Shown piece after piece: positions 23,621 through 31,960 of a DNA stretch of 45,805 nucleotides. The position numbers and the translations under genes were made by a program. The notes under the pieces were generated by a model. The model had not been told where the DNA came from. It did no database searches and worked only from the letters and a program-made list of their open reading frames with translations. The stretch spans positions 1 to 45,805 of the forward strand of contig NZ_MQMF01000008.1 of assembly GCF_001999465.1 (NCBI RefSeq). The letters are read 5' to 3'. The stretch's first letter is position 1, and each line of letters begins with the position of its first letter. Source of the DNA: Fictibacillus arsenicus. GTDB taxonomy: Bacteria; Bacillota; Bacilli; Bacillales; Fictibacillaceae.

Positions 23621-26053
23621 ATGGGTAAATCAAGGATAGTATCCAAAGAAAGGAAGAGTGCTGTGGCTAAAAGAACAGAGCTCCGTCAGCAAAAGAAAAA
23701 GTCACGCTGGATCCGGCGAACCGCAATTATTACTCTCATATTTTTCTTATCCAGCGTAACATTCGGAGGTGCAATGATATATGCCTATGTAAATGAAACT
23801 CCGAAATTAACGGAAGAAGCCTTAAACGACCCGCAATCTTCTATGATCTATGATATGAACGATGAGTTTGTTACTTATGTTACAAGCAATGAACGGAGAG
23901 AATACGCTAAAATTAATGACATTCCTGAACTTGTGCAGCAAGCGTTTATCTCAACAGAAGATACTCGCTTCAGAGAACACATGGGTGTTGATGTTAAACG
24001 AATATTTGGTGCAGCATTGGCAAACGTACAGGATGGTTTTGGTGCTGAGGGTGCGAGTACCATTACCCAGCAAGTCGTGAAGAATAGTGTACTATCACCT
24101 GATAAAACGATTAAGCGTAAAGTACAAGAAGCATACCTTGCTATTCAGCTAGAACAAAAGTACTCAAAAGACGAAATCTTAGAGATGTACTTAAACAAAA
24201 TTTATTTTGGGAGCGGAGCTTATGGTGTTGCAACTGCTTCTAAGACGTACTTCAACAAACCACTGCAAGATTTAACTCCCGCTGAAGCTGCATTATTAGC
24301 AGGACTTCCGCAGAGGCCGAGCGGATATGACCCATTACTGCATCCGGAAGCTGCTGAAGAGAGACGGAATACAGTTTTAGAGCTAATGTACAAAAATGGT
24401 GCTATTACAAAAGCACAGAAAGAAAAAGCAGTAAAAACGCCAGTTGCAGAATCGCTAGTTAAAGAAAAGGCTAAACGATTAAAATATGAATCTTTTATTC
24501 AGCAAGTAATCAAAGAATTAAAAGAGAAAGGCATCTCAGAGCGTGCTATCTACGAAGGCGGTTTAAAGATCTACACGACACTAGATCCTAAAGCACAAGC
24601 ACATACTGAAAAAGTTCTGTCTACAGACGAGTATGTAAAGTATCCTAGTGAAAAGTTTAAAGCGGGTGTAGCGCTGCTTGATACAAAGACTGGAGTCATT
24701 CGTGCTCTAGGCGGAAACAGAACGAGCGGTGATGAAGATATTGCAAAAGGATTTAACTATGCTACTGATACACAAAGGCAGCCAGGTTCAACGATTAAAC
24801 CAATTCTTGATTACGGACCTGCTATCGAAAAGCTAAAATGGTCAACATATAAGCAAATAAAAGATGAGGAATTGAAAATCGGCGATTGGGAAGCAGGTAA
24901 CTGGGATGATGAATTCCATGGAGATGTTTCTATGCGAGAAGCACTCGTTATGTCTTACAATATTCCTGCGATAAAAACATTTATGGAAGTTGGATCAGAA
25001 GATGCCGTTAAGTTTGCAAATAACCTCGGAATCCCGATAAAGACTGCTCATCCCGCTTATGCAATCGGCGGATTCAAGCATGGCCCTTCACCACTTGAAC
25101 TTGCAGGAGCTTACACAGCCTTTGGAAATAAAGGTGTGTATCATAAACCAACAACTCTGCGTAAAGTGAAGTTTTCTGATGGCTATGAGAAGAAGTTTGA
25201 ATCAAAACCGGTAGCAGCGATGCATGACTACACCGCATATATGGTGACAGATATGCTGAAAGACGTTGTGAAACGAGGTACGGGAACTTTAGCTGCGATT
25301 CCTGGATTAGAAGTAGCCGGCAAGACCGGTACAACAAATATGCCTGAAGGATTAGATATTGAAAAAGGTTCCAGCGATTCATGGTTCGCAGGATATACAA
25401 CCAATTACACAGCAGCTGTATGGACGGGATATGACAAAACGAACGCTGAACAATATTTAACACCTGAGGACCAAAAAATTGCTAAATATATCTTCAAATC
25501 CATCGTTTCAGAGGTTTCTAAAGATAAGAAGACGGCTGGTTTTGAAAAGCCGAAATCTGTAGAGGAAATCTATATTAATAAAAATACTGGCTATATCACA
25601 AAAGACAAGAATGGTTCCAACATAGTTAGAGAGCTCATTGTAAAAGGAACTTCTGTAAAAGAGCTTTTAGCACCAATAAAAGAAAAGAAAGCTCCAAAGA
25701 AGAAAGAATTGAAAGAGAATGAAGATAAAGAGAAAGAGAAAGAAAAGAAAAAAGAAGAAGAGTCTAAACAAAAAGAAGAAGAAAAAAGAAAAGAAGACGA
25801 TGATGAGAATTCAGATCCTCCTCCTCCAACTGAACCAAAGGGAGATGATGAGGCTGATCCTCCACCACCACAGGACGAGGAACCGGACGATCCTGGAACG
25901 GACCCTGAACCAGAGGATCCTCCAACAGAACCTGAAGATCCAGAAGGTCCTGAGCCGGAACCAGACACACCTCCAACTGACCCGCCAGCAGAAGATGATG
26001 AAACTGCAGAAACTAACGCAACAACAACAGACACTCAAACAGAAACGAATTAA
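23621..26053 (+). CDS. Class A penicillin-binding protein (PBP1A family)
   Basis: The 810-aa bifunctional enzyme polymerises and crosslinks peptidoglycan. A basic cytoplasmic segment precedes a membrane helix (35-56). The glycosyltransferase domain has catalytic Glu113 in STEDTRF, GASTITQQ and LNKIYFGSGAYG. The transpeptidase has Ser390-TIK, SYN (445-447) and KTG (568-570). The tail from ~680 is a charged, disordered region: Lys/Glu-rich, then Pro/Asp/Glu-rich. An alternative GTG start at 23663, also with AAGGAAGAG upstream, would remove 14 residues. It is monocistronic; a repeat fragment sits between its stop codon and terminator. Confidence 0.92.
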   Translation: MGKSRIVSKERKSAVAKRTELRQQKKKSRWIRRTAIITLIFFLSSVTFGGAMIYAYVNETPKLTEEALNDPQSSMIYDMNDEFVTYVTSNERREYAKINDIPELVQQAFISTEDTRFREHMGVDVKRIFGAALANVQDGFGAEGASTITQQVVKNSVLSPDKTIKRKVQEAYLAIQLEQKYSKDEILEMYLNKIYFGSGAYGVATASKTYFNKPLQDLTPAEAALLAGLPQRPSGYDPLLHPEAAEERRNTVLELMYKNGAITKAQKEKAVKTPVAESLVKEKAKRLKYESFIQQVIKELKEKGISERAIYEGGLKIYTTLDPKAQAHTEKVLSTDEYVKYPSEKFKAGVALLDTKTGVIRALGGNRTSGDEDIAKGFNYATDTQRQPGSTIKPILDYGPAIEKLKWSTYKQIKDEELKIGDWEAGNWDDEFHGDVSMREALVMSYNIPAIKTFMEVGSEDAVKFANNLGIPIKTAHPAYAIGGFKHGPSPLELAGAYTAFGNKGVYHKPTTLRKVKFSDGYEKKFESKPVAAMHDYTAYMVTDMLKDVVKRGTGTLAAIPGLEVAGKTGTTNMPEGLDIEKGSSDSWFAGYTTNYTAAVWTGYDKTNAEQYLTPEDQKIAKYIFKSIVSEVSKDKKTAGFEKPKSVEEIYINKNTGYITKDKNGSNIVRELIVKGTSVKELLAPIKEKKAPKKKELKENEDKEKEKEKKKEEESKQKEEEKRKEDDDENSDPPPPTEPKGDDEADPPPPQDEEPDDPGTDPEPEDPPTEPEDPEGPEPEPDTPPTDPPAEDDETAETNATTTDTQTETN

Positions 26054-26054
26054 G

Positions 26055-26108
26055 CTTACCGTCCGACCCACGGAAAGCGAGCATCCTGTAGCGGAAATCA
26101 ACATCTTC
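26055..26108 (-). repeat. Dispersed GC-rich repeat, truncated copy B'
   Basis: On the minus strand it reads GTTGATTTCCGCTACAGGAT then GCTCGCTTTCCGTGGG, which is the first ~50 bases of the element seen at 27.3 kb. It lies directly after the PBP stop codon. Confidence 0.75.
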
Positions 26109-26175
26109 TCATTGCAACATTGCATATGAAAATAGGCATTATTAGAAAGTAACCCTAAATATTTCGATGGCACTG

Positions 26176-26212
26176 AAAAACCGGTTGAATTTACACCGGT
26201 TTTTCTTTTTTT
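26176..26212 (+). terminator. Terminator of the class A PBP gene
   Basis: Arms AAAACCGGT (26177-26185) and ACCGGTTTT (26195-26203) are followed by TTCTTTTTTT on the plus strand. It lies 120 bases after the stop codon, displaced by repeat copy B'. Confidence 0.85.
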
Positions 26213-26223
26213 GCATACAAAAA

Positions 26224-26372
26224 TGTAAGGATTGTAGCGGAAGGGTACTGACTCCTGCGGGACGAGTGGGACAGGTGAGACCCCTAAAGGCGCGTAGCGG
26301 CAGGGGGCTCAGCGCCCGCCCCGCGGAAAGCATGTACCCTGGAGCGGAGATCCCGCATTCAACATTTTATTT
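26224..26372 (-). repeat. Dispersed GC-rich repeat, copy B (reverse orientation)
   Basis: The minus strand reads TCCGCTCCAGGGTACATGCT, CCGCGGGGCGGGCGCTGAGC, GGGGTCTCACCTGTCCCACT and CGTCCCGCAGGAGTC, the same block order as copy C. The outer AT-rich ends are poorly preserved. The 26054-26399 gap holds only copies B' and B and the PBP terminator. Confidence 0.8.
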
Positions 26373-26399
26373 AGGAACTTTTTCAGTGCACTCAATATT

Positions 26400-27275
26400 T
26401 CAGGGTTGCTTTTTTATGAACTCATATAAGAAAGATTCTCCATTCCGATAAAACCTCGGGTCATAGATTCCCAGCTTATTATCCTCTTCAACTACAACAA
26501 CGAAGGGAGACCATTCATGAAGTGTTTTTGCTCTTGGATTCTCTTCAAATAGCGGTGCAAGATCCGCTTCATCCTTTGAGATCAAAGTATGCTCTACTTC
26601 AGGTTTGATAAAGATGCTGTCTTTTACAATCTTTACTTCGTTTCCATCTTTTCCGATCACCTGAAATTGAGTAGGCACAAAACCTGCTGCAAGTGCTACA
26701 TCTTCATACTTTTCCTTTGCTTCATTATAGATGATATATCCTTGAGCTGACTGAATGGCAACATGAGCAACCATCAACAGCCAAACCACTCTGAATACTT
26801 TATACCTTTCACCAGCTTCTTTTTTTCGAGAAACAATGAATCCAGCCAGTATCAAAAACCAAAACACAAAATCGACAATCGGAATCGTCCCGAATGTTAC
26901 ACGATAGCTGGAGAAAGGTTCAAGATATCCGGTACCCCATGTATTGAATAGATCGCTCGTATTGTGTATGAAAACCGCTAGAATTGCCCAATAAAAAATC
27001 CGCCTGTCTTTTACTTTAAATAAAAGACGGCTCAAATAGTAAATCAATATTCCCCAGATTGGTATTAGGAAAAACGAGTGTGTTAAGCCCCTATGCCACA
27101 TTTGCTGCATGATTCGCCCTGTTTCAGTCAGATTAACAACCACATCAATATCAGGTATTTGACTGCCTACTAACGTTGTAAGCAAGAGCGCTCTTTTATG
27201 AGACTTATCCATATTTGATTTATTTGCCGCACCATAAAGGGTTAATCCAAATAAAGTATGTGTAATTGTATCCAT
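26400..27275 (-). CDS. Membrane-bound metal-dependent hydrolase family protein (YfhP/YdjM-like)
   Basis: The protein of about 291 aa has an opening MDTITHTLFGLTLYGA and the motif HRGLTHSFFLIP, typical of the YdjM/YfhP (LexA-regulated inner membrane hydrolase) family. Four or five membrane helices lie between residues 60 and 185, and the C-terminal ~110 residues are soluble and strand-rich. Histidines in THT, HRGLTHS and IHNTSDL probably bind metal. The ATG at 27275 has AAAGAGGG upstream. Longer readings run into the dispersed repeat upstream and are artefacts. Function unproven. Confidence 0.85.
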   Translation of the reverse strand: MDTITHTLFGLTLYGAANKSNMDKSHKRALLLTTLVGSQIPDIDVVVNLTETGRIMQQMWHRGLTHSFFLIPIWGILIYYLSRLLFKVKDRRIFYWAILAVFIHNTSDLFNTWGTGYLEPFSSYRVTFGTIPIVDFVFWFLILAGFIVSRKKEAGERYKVFRVVWLLMVAHVAIQSAQGYIIYNEAKEKYEDVALAAGFVPTQFQVIGKDGNEVKIVKDSIFIKPEVEHTLISKDEADLAPLFEENPRAKTLHEWSPFVVVVEEDNKLGIYDPRFYRNGESFLYEFIKKQP

Positions 27276-27314
27276 GTGCCCTCTTTGTTTTTTTATTTGG
27301 CTGTTTTCGCATCC

Positions 27315-27499
27315 ATTGTTGCTCTTGAAAGTTAGTTGATTTCCGCTCCAGGCTGCTCGCTTTCCACGGGGCGTGCGGTGAGCCCCCTGCCGCTTTGCAC
27401 CATTAGGAGTCTCCACCTGACCGCTCGTCCCGTAGGAGTCGGCAACCTTGCGCTCCAATCAACTTACAAATGATGACATTAGAAAAAACTAGCAACAAT
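27315..27499 (+). repeat. Dispersed GC-rich repeat, copy C (most complete)
   Basis: The 185-bp element has 9-bp terminal inverted repeats ATTGTTGCT (27315-27323) and AGCAACAAT (27491-27499). Inside these, GTTGATT and AATCAAC are also inverted. The GC-rich core contains TCCGCTCCAGGCTGCTCGCT and ACGGGGCGTGCGGTGAGC. No open frame is present. It resembles a small non-autonomous element. Together with the DinB terminator it fills the 27276-27629 gap. Confidence 0.85.
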
Positions 27500-27533
27500 C
27501 CTTTAGAAAAGAGCGTTTTATTATATGGTAACG

Positions 27534-27567
27534 AAAAAAAGAGCTTCTGTCTTGATAGAAGCTCTTT
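27534..27567 (-). terminator. Terminator of the DinB-like gene
   Basis: Perfect 11-bp arms AAAGAGCTTCT and AGAAGCTCTTT flank a GTCTTGAT loop; the minus strand continues with Ts. Confidence 0.85.
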
Positions 27568-27629
27568 CCATACTTTCAATTATTTCCTGAAATAATTTCC
27601 GGGGAAATTCGACTTTATTTCCTAGGAGT

Positions 27630-28118
27630 CTACACTTTCTGTTTTAAAATATCAATCCTATTCGCTGTAAGGAATTCTTCGATTTGAGTTCTATGATGTT
27701 CATCATGTTCCACCAGTCCGCTAATATATTCACATAATGTAATCATTTTTGAACCCATTTCTATTCTTTCCTGCCAAACAGAACTTGGGACTTCTCCTAA
27801 CTTCTTTGCAACTACTTGGCGGCATTCAATTACTTCATCTAGAAGCTGGTTTTTAGATATACCTGATTTTGCCTCATTTGCAGCATTGCTATTGATTTCT
27901 TCAACATCTACTTTTTTTACCGGAATTTCAGATCCACTTACAAAATAGGCAACTCTCTCATCCCACACAAAAACATCCCATGCCTTAATATGAGCAACAA
28001 TTTCTCCAACAGACCATTTTCCATCTTTAATAGGCACCAGCCAATATTCGTCTGGCATTTGTTTAAGCTGCTGAAGCCAATTGGTAAAACTCTTATACTT
28101 TGTCAGTACTTCACTCAT
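27630..28118 (-). CDS. DinB/YfiT-like four-helix protein
   Basis: The 162-aa protein belongs to the DinB_2 superfamily of metal-binding four-helix bundles. The three metal His positions are present: IVAHIKAWD near residue 43 and EHDEHHRTQIEEF near 138-142. B. subtilis relatives include the DNA-damage-inducible DinB and thiol S-transferases such as BstA; which activity applies here is unknown. AAGGAGG precedes the ATG. Monocistronic, with a terminator downstream. Confidence 0.83.
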   Translation of the reverse strand: MSEVLTKYKSFTNWLQQLKQMPDEYWLVPIKDGKWSVGEIVAHIKAWDVFVWDERVAYFVSGSEIPVKKVDVEEINSNAANEAKSGISKNQLLDEVIECRQVVAKKLGEVPSSVWQERIEMGSKMITLCEYISGLVEHDEHHRTQIEEFLTANRIDILKQKV

Positions 28119-28191
28119 GGTTGACCTCCTTTAATTTCAAAACTTTTTGATTTTTATTAGGGTATTGTCCCTGTCACTCCTTCTCCTGGGA

Positions 28192-28200
28192 CATACACTA
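28192..28200 (+). promoter_or_regulatory. Mother-cell sigma-like -10 element before the YjcZ gene
   Basis: CATACACTA matches the -10 consensus shared by SigE (CATACANT) and SigK (CATANNNTA), 44 bases before the ATG. No convincing -35 element is visible, so this remains a suggestion supported mainly by the sporulation link of the gene. Confidence 0.35.
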
Positions 28201-28243
28201 TAGATGAAAGCATAAGGCACAAGAAAGAAGGAGGAATTACAGC

Positions 28244-28426
28244 ATGTTTGGAAAGAGACAACAACAGCGTAACTGGGGTTATCCTGGATATGGTTACGGG
28301 TGCTGCAACCCTTGTGGCGGTTATGGCTATGGCGGCGGCTACGGATACGGAAGCGGCGGCGGAGTGTTCGCTTTAATTGTAGTGCTTTTTATCCTTCTCA
28401 TCATCATCGGTGCGACGTTGAGATAA
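28244..28426 (+). CDS. YjcZ family sporulation miniprotein
   Basis: The 60-aa protein has an N-terminal half rich in Gly, Tyr and Cys ([26 protein letters not shown]) and a C-terminal hydrophobic helix ([19 protein letters not shown]). This is the characteristic layout of the YjcZ/YczN family of small spore-forming-specific proteins. It is probably membrane inserted. GAAGGAGG is well placed. A SigE/SigK-like -10 element lies upstream and a terminator follows directly. Confidence 0.9.
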   Translation: MFGKRQQQRNWGYPGYGYGCCNPCGGYGYGGGYGYGSGGGVFALIVVLFILLIIIGATLR

Positions 28427-28436
28427 GAACATCCCC

Positions 28437-28469
28437 AAAGGCGAGAGTTTTAGCTCTTGCCTTTTTTGT
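28437..28469 (+). terminator. Terminator of the YjcZ gene
   Basis: Arms AAGGCGAGAG and CTCTTGCCTT (one G-U pair) are followed by TTTTTGTTT on the plus strand. It abuts the end of the convergent permease gene. Confidence 0.85.
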
Positions 28470-29465
28470 TTATCCTATTTTCCGCTCTGTTAAAAATACA
28501 AAGGATTCCCCTGAGACAGATTCCTCTTTACCTTTTTCTCTCTTCTTCACTTTTTTCCTGCCCGGCAATTGATCTCCTGTTCGCTTAATTCCCTCGGCCA
28601 TAAAGTTAAACGCCATGATTACAGCAGCAAAACTTAAAACCGGAAAGAATACAAGCCATGGTGCGAGTCTTAGCTGAGCATAATAACCTCCTAATAAGCC
28701 TGACCATTCATTTGAAACGGAAGCGGGTATTACAAATTCCATACCATATTCACGATAGATCGTTCCTCCAAAGAAAACTCCTAATATGCCAAGATGAGCA
28801 AGTAACAATAACACTGCAATCACCTGCTGGACATACATAAGGACAAGCCTTGGCCATAGATGGGGCATGATGTGTTTAAACAAGATACGAAACCTGTTGC
28901 CTCCCATTAACTTCGCACTCGTAATAAATTCGTTTTGCTGGATTAAATTTATTTCCTCTTTTATCAATATCGCCGTATTTGGAACTGCAATTAAAACCAT
29001 CAGCATGATCTGAAAAAATGCTTTTTCCCAAAAGGTTATTTCTTCGATCATAATAATCGGACCCACTATAAATAAGATTAGTAGAGCTGATGGAATATAG
29101 TAGAACGATTGCCCGAGTCCTTTAAAGACCGGAAGAATCTTCCCTGCACTCAGTAACATAATCCCAGCAAAGAATGACAGGATAATTCTCAGTAAACTCG
29201 CAGCGAATGCAACACCCAATGTGTATTTTGCTCCTGAAATAATCTGATAGAATAAATCCGCTCCCATACGGTCGCTGCCGAACCAATACTCACTTGAAGG
29301 TTCGAAAGGTGCTCTATCAACAGGTGTAATTCCTTCATAGATAATCTGATTTTCATAGATTTCATTATTCATTACAAAATGATGATAAAAACTGAAACTA
29401 ACCAAAGCAAAAACGAAGAGAAAACCTGCTAGAAAAAAAGGGTCCTTCCAGATCGCTTTTATCAT
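28470..29465 (-). CDS. ABC transporter permease, DppC/OppC type
   Basis: The 331-aa permease has an N-terminal helix (12-32), then an extracytoplasmic segment with SEYWFGSDRMGADLF, the OppC-type N domain hallmark (usually GTDxxGRD). Five or more helices follow. The cytoplasmic EAA loop reads NEFITSAKLMGGNRFRILFKHIMPH. The C-terminus is long and charged. It overlaps the upstream permease by ATGA (4 bases), indicating tight coupling. No ATPase or binding-protein gene lies nearby. Confidence 0.85.
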   Translation of the reverse strand: MIKAIWKDPFFLAGFLFVFALVSFSFYHHFVMNNEIYENQIIYEGITPVDRAPFEPSSEYWFGSDRMGADLFYQIISGAKYTLGVAFAASLLRIILSFFAGIMLLSAGKILPVFKGLGQSFYYIPSALLILFIVGPIIMIEEITFWEKAFFQIMLMVLIAVPNTAILIKEEINLIQQNEFITSAKLMGGNRFRILFKHIMPHLWPRLVLMYVQQVIAVLLLLAHLGILGVFFGGTIYREYGMEFVIPASVSNEWSGLLGGYYAQLRLAPWLVFFPVLSFAAVIMAFNFMAEGIKRTGDQLPGRKKVKKREKGKEESVSGESFVFLTERKIG

Positions 29466-30316
29466 TTTTCACCCACCCACTTATACGAAAAAATTCTAAG
29501 AGCCGTAAAAAATAGAAACATGGGTAAAAATAATAGAAGCATAGAAATCGTAAAGATAGCTGGGTTCCCCATTTCTCTTACCAGTGTTGTAACCCCGTAG
29601 ATATTAAACAAAAATTCAACCATTAATAGATTAGAAAGCATAAACCATAGGATATTGCGGGATTGGTGAAAGACACTTAGCAGCGTATTTGGAAGCACAT
29701 GTCTCCAGAGAATATGAAATCTGCCAATCCCCTTACCCTTAGCAGTATCAATGTATTGTTTTTTGAATTCTTCTTCCATATTAAGAAGCAATATCCTTAA
29801 AATAAGCAAAGTAGGCAATACAGTTAAACAAAAGATCGGTACAAAATAAGTTTTTTGGTCATGCAAAGAAACAATTTGAAACAAGAGAATATTCGTCTTC
29901 TTAAAAAACCAGATAATAAAAAACTGCATTCCAATCGCAATTAGAACATCGGGAATTGATTCGAACATAAATGAAAATACACGAATCTTATCTTTTAATC
30001 GTGTTGGAAGCGTAAAAATCCCTAGAGCAAACATAAGTGCTAAAATAATAGCGATAAAGAACGAAGAAAATAAAATGGTTAAAGAATATCCGATTATACC
30101 CCATATTTCTGGAAAGAGCGGGTACATTCCGCTTCCGGTAAAATACATGATTTCAGAAGGTTTCATCATCGTTTTAAATAGTTCCCCTATTCCGTCCAAA
30201 TAGCTGTCAGTATTAAACGACATACCTGTAAACATGAACGGAACTGAACCTAAGAGAATAATTCCAATAACAGATAGAATAAAAGAGAGCAAACTGTCTT
30301 TTAATATATATGGCAT
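29462..30316 (-). CDS. ABC transporter permease, DppB/OppB type
   Basis: The 284-aa permease has about six membrane helices. Its EAA loop reads KQYIDTAKGKGIGRFHILWRHVLPN, typical of the peptide/nickel uptake (OppB/DppB) permeases. The N-terminal region after the first helix is extracytoplasmic and unlike that of canonical OppB. AGGGGGAAG precedes the ATG. Genes run lipoprotein, this permease, OppC-type permease, with 9-bp and overlapping junctions. The two probably form a heterodimeric channel that borrows an ATPase from elsewhere. Confidence 0.85.
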   Translation of the reverse strand: MPYILKDSLLSFILSVIGIILLGSVPFMFTGMSFNTDSYLDGIGELFKTMMKPSEIMYFTGSGMYPLFPEIWGIIGYSLTILFSSFFIAIILALMFALGIFTLPTRLKDKIRVFSFMFESIPDVLIAIGMQFFIIWFFKKTNILLFQIVSLHDQKTYFVPIFCLTVLPTLLILRILLLNMEEEFKKQYIDTAKGKGIGRFHILWRHVLPNTLLSVFHQSRNILWFMLSNLLMVEFLFNIYGVTTLVREMGNPAIFTISMLLLFLPMFLFFTALRIFSYKWVGEK

Positions 30317-30325
30317 AACTTCCCC

Positions 30326-30826
30326 CTATTTATTTTTTTGCTTTTTGTATTCTACTTTTGCAAGATTATACTCCCTCACTCCAAATGGAATAACCAAAAC
30401 TGTACTATACTTACCATTACAGCCATCTGCCATTACATTCCTGCTGCTAGCTAAAATGCTCGAACATTCAATATCACCTATTGGCATAGTGAATGATTTA
30501 TTATTATTCTTAAAAATCGTCTTATCTTTGTTCACATAGTGTAATTCACTTGTAGTAGGTTCTCCGTTTTTAGGAAAGATTGTTATTTTTAATGTACTCT
30601 CTTTATCCGCCTCTACATCATCTAGAAAAACGAACATAGGAACAAGGTTTTCTGCTTTCGTTGCCCCAGTCATAATTTCGTTAACTTTATCCGACAAATT
30701 TTGAATGACTACATGATTTTCCTTAATCGCATCTTTCACAGTAAACTTCGGTTCTTTCTCAACCTCTTTTTCAGTGCATCCCATTAAAACTATTAATAAT
30801 CCTATAGCCGTCCATATCCTCTTCAT
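30326..30826 (-). CDS. Lipoprotein co-transcribed with permease genes
   Basis: The 166-aa protein has a lipoprotein signal peptide ending LIVLMGC, so Cys17 is lipidated. The mature part is soluble with no recognisable domain and contains two further cysteines (IECSS, DGCNG) that could pair. It is too small for a standard peptide-binding protein. It is the first gene of the unit and ends 9 bases before the OppB-type permease. It may be an accessory or regulatory subunit; its role is unknown. Confidence 0.75.
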   Translation of the reverse strand: MKRIWTAIGLLIVLMGCTEKEVEKEPKFTVKDAIKENHVVIQNLSDKVNEIMTGATKAENLVPMFVFLDDVEADKESTLKITIFPKNGEPTTSELHYVNKDKTIFKNNNKSFTMPIGDIECSSILASSRNVMADGCNGKYSTVLVIPFGVREYNLAKVEYKKQKNK

Positions 30827-30926
30827 TTAAAAGCCCCCTCTTAATTTAAAGAATGTTCGGTCTATTTATTTTATCATTTTTTACAATTATAGGAAAATAA
30901 AATCCAGTTATTAATATTAGACGAAC

Positions 30927-30960
30927 AAAGACCTCTCTTTTATTCAAAAGAGAGGTCTTT
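30927..30960 (-). terminator. Terminator of the MerR-SRPBCC-YdaG region
   Basis: Perfect 15-bp arms AAAGACCTCTCTTTT and AAAAGAGAGGTCTTT with an ATTC loop lie just after the YdaG-like gene. Confidence 0.88.
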
Positions 30961-30972
30961 ATTTTGTATATT

Positions 30973-31395
30973 TTATAATTCTAATGTTAGCGGTGAGTTT
31001 TCTTCACTGTTCATTAATCTGATTAAACTTGGTTTTATTTTTAGCAGAATGTAGTTAGGGTCATTTGGTCCATCAAAATAATGAGACATCTGTTCGGACC
31101 AAAACTTTTCCTTCAGCCCTTGGTCATCTTGAATCGTTGCCGTACCTTCTACTTCTAAATAAGAATCGCCATATCCTTCACCATCATAACCAACTAAGAG
31201 ATGAACATTAGGATTTTCCTGAATTTCTTCTGCTTTATGTGTCTCAATGCTAGTCGGTGTATAGAAGGTAAGTTCATCATGATAAAAGGTCATATATCTG
31301 GAGTGTGGTTTGTTCTGTTTCACACTCGCGAGCACTCCTGTTTGTCTTTTTTCTAATACGTTTAGTATTTCTTGTTTTAGCTGCTCTTTATCCAT
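30973..31395 (-). CDS. Pyridoxamine 5'-phosphate oxidase-fold general stress protein (YdaG-like)
   Basis: The protein of about 140 aa has the split-barrel flavin-binding fold: VLEKRQTGVLASVKQNKPHSRYMTFYHDELTFYTPT near the N-terminus and YLEVEGTATI in the middle. It matches the general stress protein 26 (YdaG) family, putative FMN or F420-type reductases without known substrate. I choose the ATG at 31395 (MDKEQLK), 8 nt after AAAGGAG. It lies 97 bases after the SRPBCC gene and may be transcribed with it. Confidence 0.83.
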   Translation of the reverse strand: MDKEQLKQEILNVLEKRQTGVLASVKQNKPHSRYMTFYHDELTFYTPTSIETHKAEEIQENPNVHLLVGYDGEGYGDSYLEVEGTATIQDDQGLKEKFWSEQMSHYFDGPNDPNYILLKIKPSLIRLMNSEENSPLTLEL

Positions 31396-31492
31396 TTCAT
31401 CCACTCCTTTAATGTAGGCTCCTTTAACTTTACCTTTTAGGATGGAAAATAAAACATTATGTTATGCATGGACGGAGCAGACTCTTTTAAAG

Positions 31493-31960
31493 TTAAACAG
31501 AAGCAGATTCATTCACCGCTTCCTCCTCTACCTTGTCCATAAAATCTTGTACCACTTTGTTGTTATTTTTATCACCAGCGATCTTAAGCATGACTTTGCC
31601 CAAGAAGTTGATGCCTTTATTTTGTCCCGTATAAATGAAGCGTGTGCTTGTTTCATCTATTTTTATTAAGGTAAATGCTGTTTCAATTTCAAAGGCCTTT
31701 CCTAGCGTAAACCCTATATGCAAGTATTTTTTTGATTCTGTATTCTCATACCCGAGAGTCTCAACAATGTATGTTTCCACTCGTCGCCCCTCTTTGTAAG
31801 ATTGACGATACGTTGAGCCTACTACCCCTTCTTTCTTTTCGATTGGTGTATGTTCTACAACGTTTGGCATGATACGCTGTATATTTTCATCAGAAAATAG
31901 GTTCCACACCTTTTCAATATTTACCGATATTACCTTCTCTTCATTCCATGTTATCATCAT
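31493..31960 (-). CDS. SRPBCC (START/Bet v1-like) protein
   Basis: The 155-aa protein has the SRPBCC pattern: an opening strand (VISVNIEKVWNLFSDEN), a long beta-sheet (GSTYRQSYKEGRRVETYIVETLGY) and a C-terminal helix (KVVQDFMDKVEEEA). Such proteins bind lipophilic ligands in a deep cavity. Its ATG overlaps the TGA of the merR gene (ATGA) with GAGGAGG upstream, so the pair is coupled. The MerR protein probably regulates this operon. Confidence 0.82.
   Translation of the reverse strand: MMITWNEEKVISVNIEKVWNLFSDENIQRIMPNVVEHTPIEKKEGVVGSTYRQSYKEGRRVETYIVETLGYENTESKKYLHIGFTLGKAFEIETAFTLIKIDETSTRFIYTGQNKGINFLGKVMLKIAGDKNNNKVVQDFMDKVEEEAVNESASV

Noticed and set aside
25591-26034. Ser/Gly-rich 147-aa frame antisense to the PBP tail
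   Set aside because: Low-complexity shadow of the Pro/Asp/Glu-rich C-terminus of the class A PBP.
31423-31495. Inverted repeat TTTAACTTT / AAAGTTAAA between the SRPBCC and YdaG-like genes
   Set aside because: The loop is over 50 bases and the arms are AT-rich, so chance is likely; no regulatory role can be supported.
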